Shown in pieces: positions 3,656 to 5,923 of a DNA stretch of 5,923 nt. Each line of letters starts with the position of its first letter. The first letter of the stretch is position 1. Under the pieces are notes generated by a model. The model saw only the letters and a list, made by a program, of their open reading frames with translations. It did not search any database and had not been told where the DNA came from. The translations under genes and the position numbers were made by a program. Location: positions 1-5,923 of the forward strand of contig JAOUOQ010000123.1 in the NCBI GenBank assembly GCA_029880275.1, written 5' to 3'. Source of the DNA: Candidatus Aminicenantota bacterium. Lineage in GTDB: Bacteria; Acidobacteriota; B3-B38; Guanabaribacteriales; B3-B38.

Positions 3656-5923
3656 TTAAGTTTTCTTAACCGCCTTGCGTTCCCGGTAATACCAAATTAA
3701 ATAAGCTATACACGCCAGCAGGGTAAGCCCCGAGATTATAAGCCCTATGGTAAACAGAAGCTGGGGTCGGAATTGCAGAATGATGGAAAACTCACGCTCA
3801 TTTTGGCTTTTATCGGGTAGGGAGGGTATATCCACATACCAGCCGTTGGCATAGCCGTTTACCATGATGTGATTGCCAAGCTGCTTCTTCTTCCATGAAA
3901 CTGAAGAGGACTTCTGTGAGGGTGCCTCTTTCAAACTGAGATATGCTTTCCAGCCGGGGTCGAAGCTCTCGTTGAAAACCAGCCAGAAGGAGCGGGCGGC
4001 TTTTCCATTGACCCTATATTTGGTGGCGTTTACCCTTTGGAAATTCAATTTGACTTCCCCCTCGCCCGGAGCCCAGAGCCTCCCTTCGGGGTATGCTGGA
4101 GTTTCTTTAGTCTCCTCAAGGGAGAAAGGCTGGGAGTCTGCCTCAGTGCTCAAATAAAGCAGTGAGACATCAAAAAGGTTGTTCTGGTATTTTCTTATCC
4201 GATGACTACCTTTATCCAGCCGATGAGTTCCGAGGTTGACCCAGAATCCCTCTTCCAGGCTCTCCACATCCTTCTTTTCAAGAGAGGGCTCTTTACTGTC
4301 GGGTGAAAGGGATGTGGGCTCTTTGGGGAGTGAAAGGAAGGGGACTGTATCTGCCAGAGAGAAGACTAAGGGAATTTCGTCAAGCCGGAGCAGGGTGAGC
4401 TTCGATTTGCTTACCTCCTCCAAGAAGTCCGAAACGCTCCCTGACGATTTATGATAAAATTTGATGTCTCTTATTCGATATCGCCGGAAGTTCTCCTTCA
4501 TCAGGTCGGTGATGGGGATCCCTATTTCCCACAATTTAGTAAATATAAAATCGAGGGAAACTATCCTGTAGGAGCTGGAGCTGATTATATCCCTGAGGTC
4601 TACCTCCACCCGGCGGAAGCCGCTGCGGGAGTCGTCAGTCTCCCACTCGGCGGGGATAAAGGTTAACAGGTAGCGGTGATTCTGGGGTGGGTCGTTCAAA
4701 CTGGTGGTTAATATAATGCGGCGCGGGTCGGCTTCTCCAATTGATACGCTCTCTGACCTCGCTTCCCATCTTTCCCAGGTAAGCTGTATGGGATTATCAT
4801 CTTTCATAACCAGAAATTTTCCTTCAGAGCCTTTCTCTGTAGTATAGGGAAACATAGGGGGGGTAAGGCTCTCATAGAAATCCACTTCCAGGTCCATGCG
4901 AGATGCGGTATATAAAAATCCGCCTAAGGGGAAGGAACGCCCGGGGAAGACCCTCTTATCAGGGAGACCGTCGTTATTGGTGTCGATACCCAGGAGGCAA
5001 TACAGGTAGGTATCTTCGGGTCTCTCTACCCAATATTCATAGCTGAAGAAGGGCTCCCGCTGGCTATCAACCTGGAAGGGCGCTATGGATAAACCTACCT
5101 CCTTGCGGCTGCTGAAGTCGACCAGGATGTCCATCTCCCCCTCAGTGTGAGAAATGCTTATGCTCTCATCCCCTTCAAGTGGATGGACTTTTATACCTCC
5201 TTTCTTTTCTTTTATAGATTCCAGGAGGTTGAGAAATGATATGCCAATAGCCTTTCTTTGGTCATACAAGCCGATGCTGCCGAAATAGAAGTTATATTGA
5301 CCCCGGTTATCACCAGAGCAATCGGTCCCCCACTTCTTATGGGCGACGAGATATATCCCCTTCAAACGGCAGTTAAGGCCCTCTTCTGACGATAAAGAAA
5401 ATCTGTATTTGACTCTTTCTTCTACCAGCTCTTGTAAGTCTAAGTCGCCAAGCTCCTCGGTAATCGATTGATAGACAATATTGAACCGCTTTATAGCAGG
5501 TTTATCTCGTAGCATGATAGGATTATCAGAGGGGACTATTTCGACCTCAACTTCCAAGGCGATGTCTATCTCTCCTATGTCAGGGTTATCAACCCACAGC
5601 ACCGCGTCAAGATAGGGGAACTCTTCCAGAGAGTAGCTCTCATCAAGCGGGATAGAAAGGAGAGGCAAAATCTCCTCTTTGCTCGGCTCCCCGGTAAAAT
5701 AGGCACTGAAGTACTTGATTCTCCCTTCCATATTGGTCTGATAGGGAACCAATTGCTGCGCTGTTAAAGGTGAGGCAATCCCTTCCCTTACAGCCTCGTG
5801 CAGGTTAAGTAACCTTAGCTCCCCGAGTCCAATGCTGACATCCCGTGGGTCGGGCATTCCGGTTACTTCCCTTATGTTTTCAGCCCCCTGCGGGACCACA
5901 ATGGGTAATATATTAATCCCTGG
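3656..5923 (-). CDS. C-terminal part of a large membrane-anchored surface-glycan protein (5' end outside window)
   Basis: The frame is open to the right edge: 755 residues plus TAA. A GTG at 5897-5899 could be taken as a start, but eight codons before it are in frame and continue a module shared with the downstream protein, so the true start lies outside. Residue numbers below count from that GTG codon. Residues 1-30 finish the shared jelly-roll-like module. Residues 31-550 are mainly hydrophilic, beta-rich sequence without transmembrane segments, containing D-T-N-N-D-G-L-P-D (306-314), a calcium-loop pattern. A Ser/Pro/Glu/Lys-rich linker lies at about 522-550. Residues 551-700 hold beta-strand modules with F-W-L-V-F-N-E-S-F-D-P-G-W (638-650) and H-I-M-V-N-G-Y-A-N-G-W-Y (677-688). 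I associate these motifs with C-terminal ectodomains of large GT-C arabinofuranosyltransferase-like proteins (AftD / DUF3367 type); this is from memory. One transmembrane helix (about 713-738) is followed by R-E-R-K-A-V-K-K-T, so the long part faces outside. It probably begins with a GT-C membrane domain beyond the edge. A non-catalytic scaffold is the alternative. Confidence 0.72.
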   Translation of the reverse strand, partial: PGINILPIVVPQGAENIREVTGMPDPRDVSIGLGELRLLNLHEAVREGIASPLTAQQLVPYQTNMEGRIKYFSAYFTGEPSKEEILPLLSIPLDESYSLEEFPYLDAVLWVDNPDIGEIDIALEVEVEIVPSDNPIMLRDKPAIKRFNIVYQSITEELGDLDLQELVEERVKYRFSLSSEEGLNCRLKGIYLVAHKKWGTDCSGDNRGQYNFYFGSIGLYDQRKAIGISFLNLLESIKEKKGGIKVHPLEGDESISISHTEGEMDILVDFSSRKEVGLSIAPFQVDSQREPFFSYEYWVERPEDTYLYCLLGIDTNNDGLPDKRVFPGRSFPLGGFLYTASRMDLEVDFYESLTPPMFPYTTEKGSEGKFLVMKDDNPIQLTWERWEARSESVSIGEADPRRIILTTSLNDPPQNHRYLLTFIPAEWETDDSRSGFRRVEVDLRDIISSSSYRIVSLDFIFTKLWEIGIPITDLMKENFRRYRIRDIKFYHKSSGSVSDFLEEVSKSKLTLLRLDEIPLVFSLADTVPFLSLPKEPTSLSPDSKEPSLEKKDVESLEEGFWVNLGTHRLDKGSHRIRKYQNNLFDVSLLYLSTEADSQPFSLEETKETPAYPEGRLWAPGEGEVKLNFQRVNATKYRVNGKAARSFWLVFNESFDPGWKAYLSLKEAPSQKSSSVSWKKKQLGNHIMVNGYANGWYVDIPSLPDKSQNEREFSIILQFRPQLLFTIGLIISGLTLLACIAYLIWYYRERKAVKKT
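5807..5923 (-). repeat. Copy 2 of the shared jelly-roll-like module (cut by window edge)
   Basis: These are the first 39 codons readable at the right edge. They align without gaps to residues 800-838 of the downstream protein, with 18 identities including P-G-I-N, G-A-x-N-I and R-D-V-S-I. In the downstream protein this module ends the chain, whereas here about 715 further residues follow. The match begins at the very first codon, so the module starts before the edge. Confidence 0.75.

Overview
The window looks like bacterial chromosomal DNA. Three consecutive genes are all on the minus strand, two of them cut by the window edges, and there is no rRNA, tRNA, CRISPR array or insertion sequence. 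A near-perfect Shine-Dalgarno (SD) sequence and a consensus sigma70-type promoter argue for a bacterium. Base composition is moderate in the genes and very AT-rich in the one real intergenic gap. Arg AGA/AGG and Ile ATA codons are used freely. The phylum cannot be read with confidence. The protein types are ones I associate with Chloroflexota, Actinobacteriota-like lineages and uncultured candidate phyla, but that is recall and not evidence.

In transcription order, from the right edge leftwards, the first gene is the C-terminal 755 residues of a large exported or membrane protein (3656-5923, start outside the window). It is a long extracytoplasmic beta-rich region closed by one C-terminal transmembrane helix. 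Nine bases later comes an intact 840-residue polytopic membrane protein (1124-3646). It resembles GT-C-type glycosyltransferases of the YfhO / PTPS-related kind and ends in an outside-facing beta-sandwich-like domain. A 199-bp AT-rich gap (925-1123) follows, with a promoter, an unusual leader and possibly a weak terminator. The third gene (1-924, 3' end outside the window) encodes a secreted or membrane-anchored protein with at least four copies of a roughly 55-residue beta-propeller-like repeat.

The most informative observation is that the first residues readable at the right edge match the last residues of the 840-residue protein: 18 of 39 positions are identical without gaps. The two neighbours therefore share a module. 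The upstream gene does not start at the GTG near position 5899. It is probably a longer relative of the 840-residue protein, with its own GT-C membrane domain beyond the edge, this shared module, a roughly 700-residue ectodomain and a final helix.

Inferred working model: the two GT-C-like proteins form one operon that transfers sugars from lipid-linked donors on the outer face of the cytoplasmic membrane, for a cell-surface polysaccharide or glycoprotein. The repeat protein is a separately transcribed surface protein that could be a neighbour, a partner or a substrate. Nothing in the window fixes the donor, acceptor or product.
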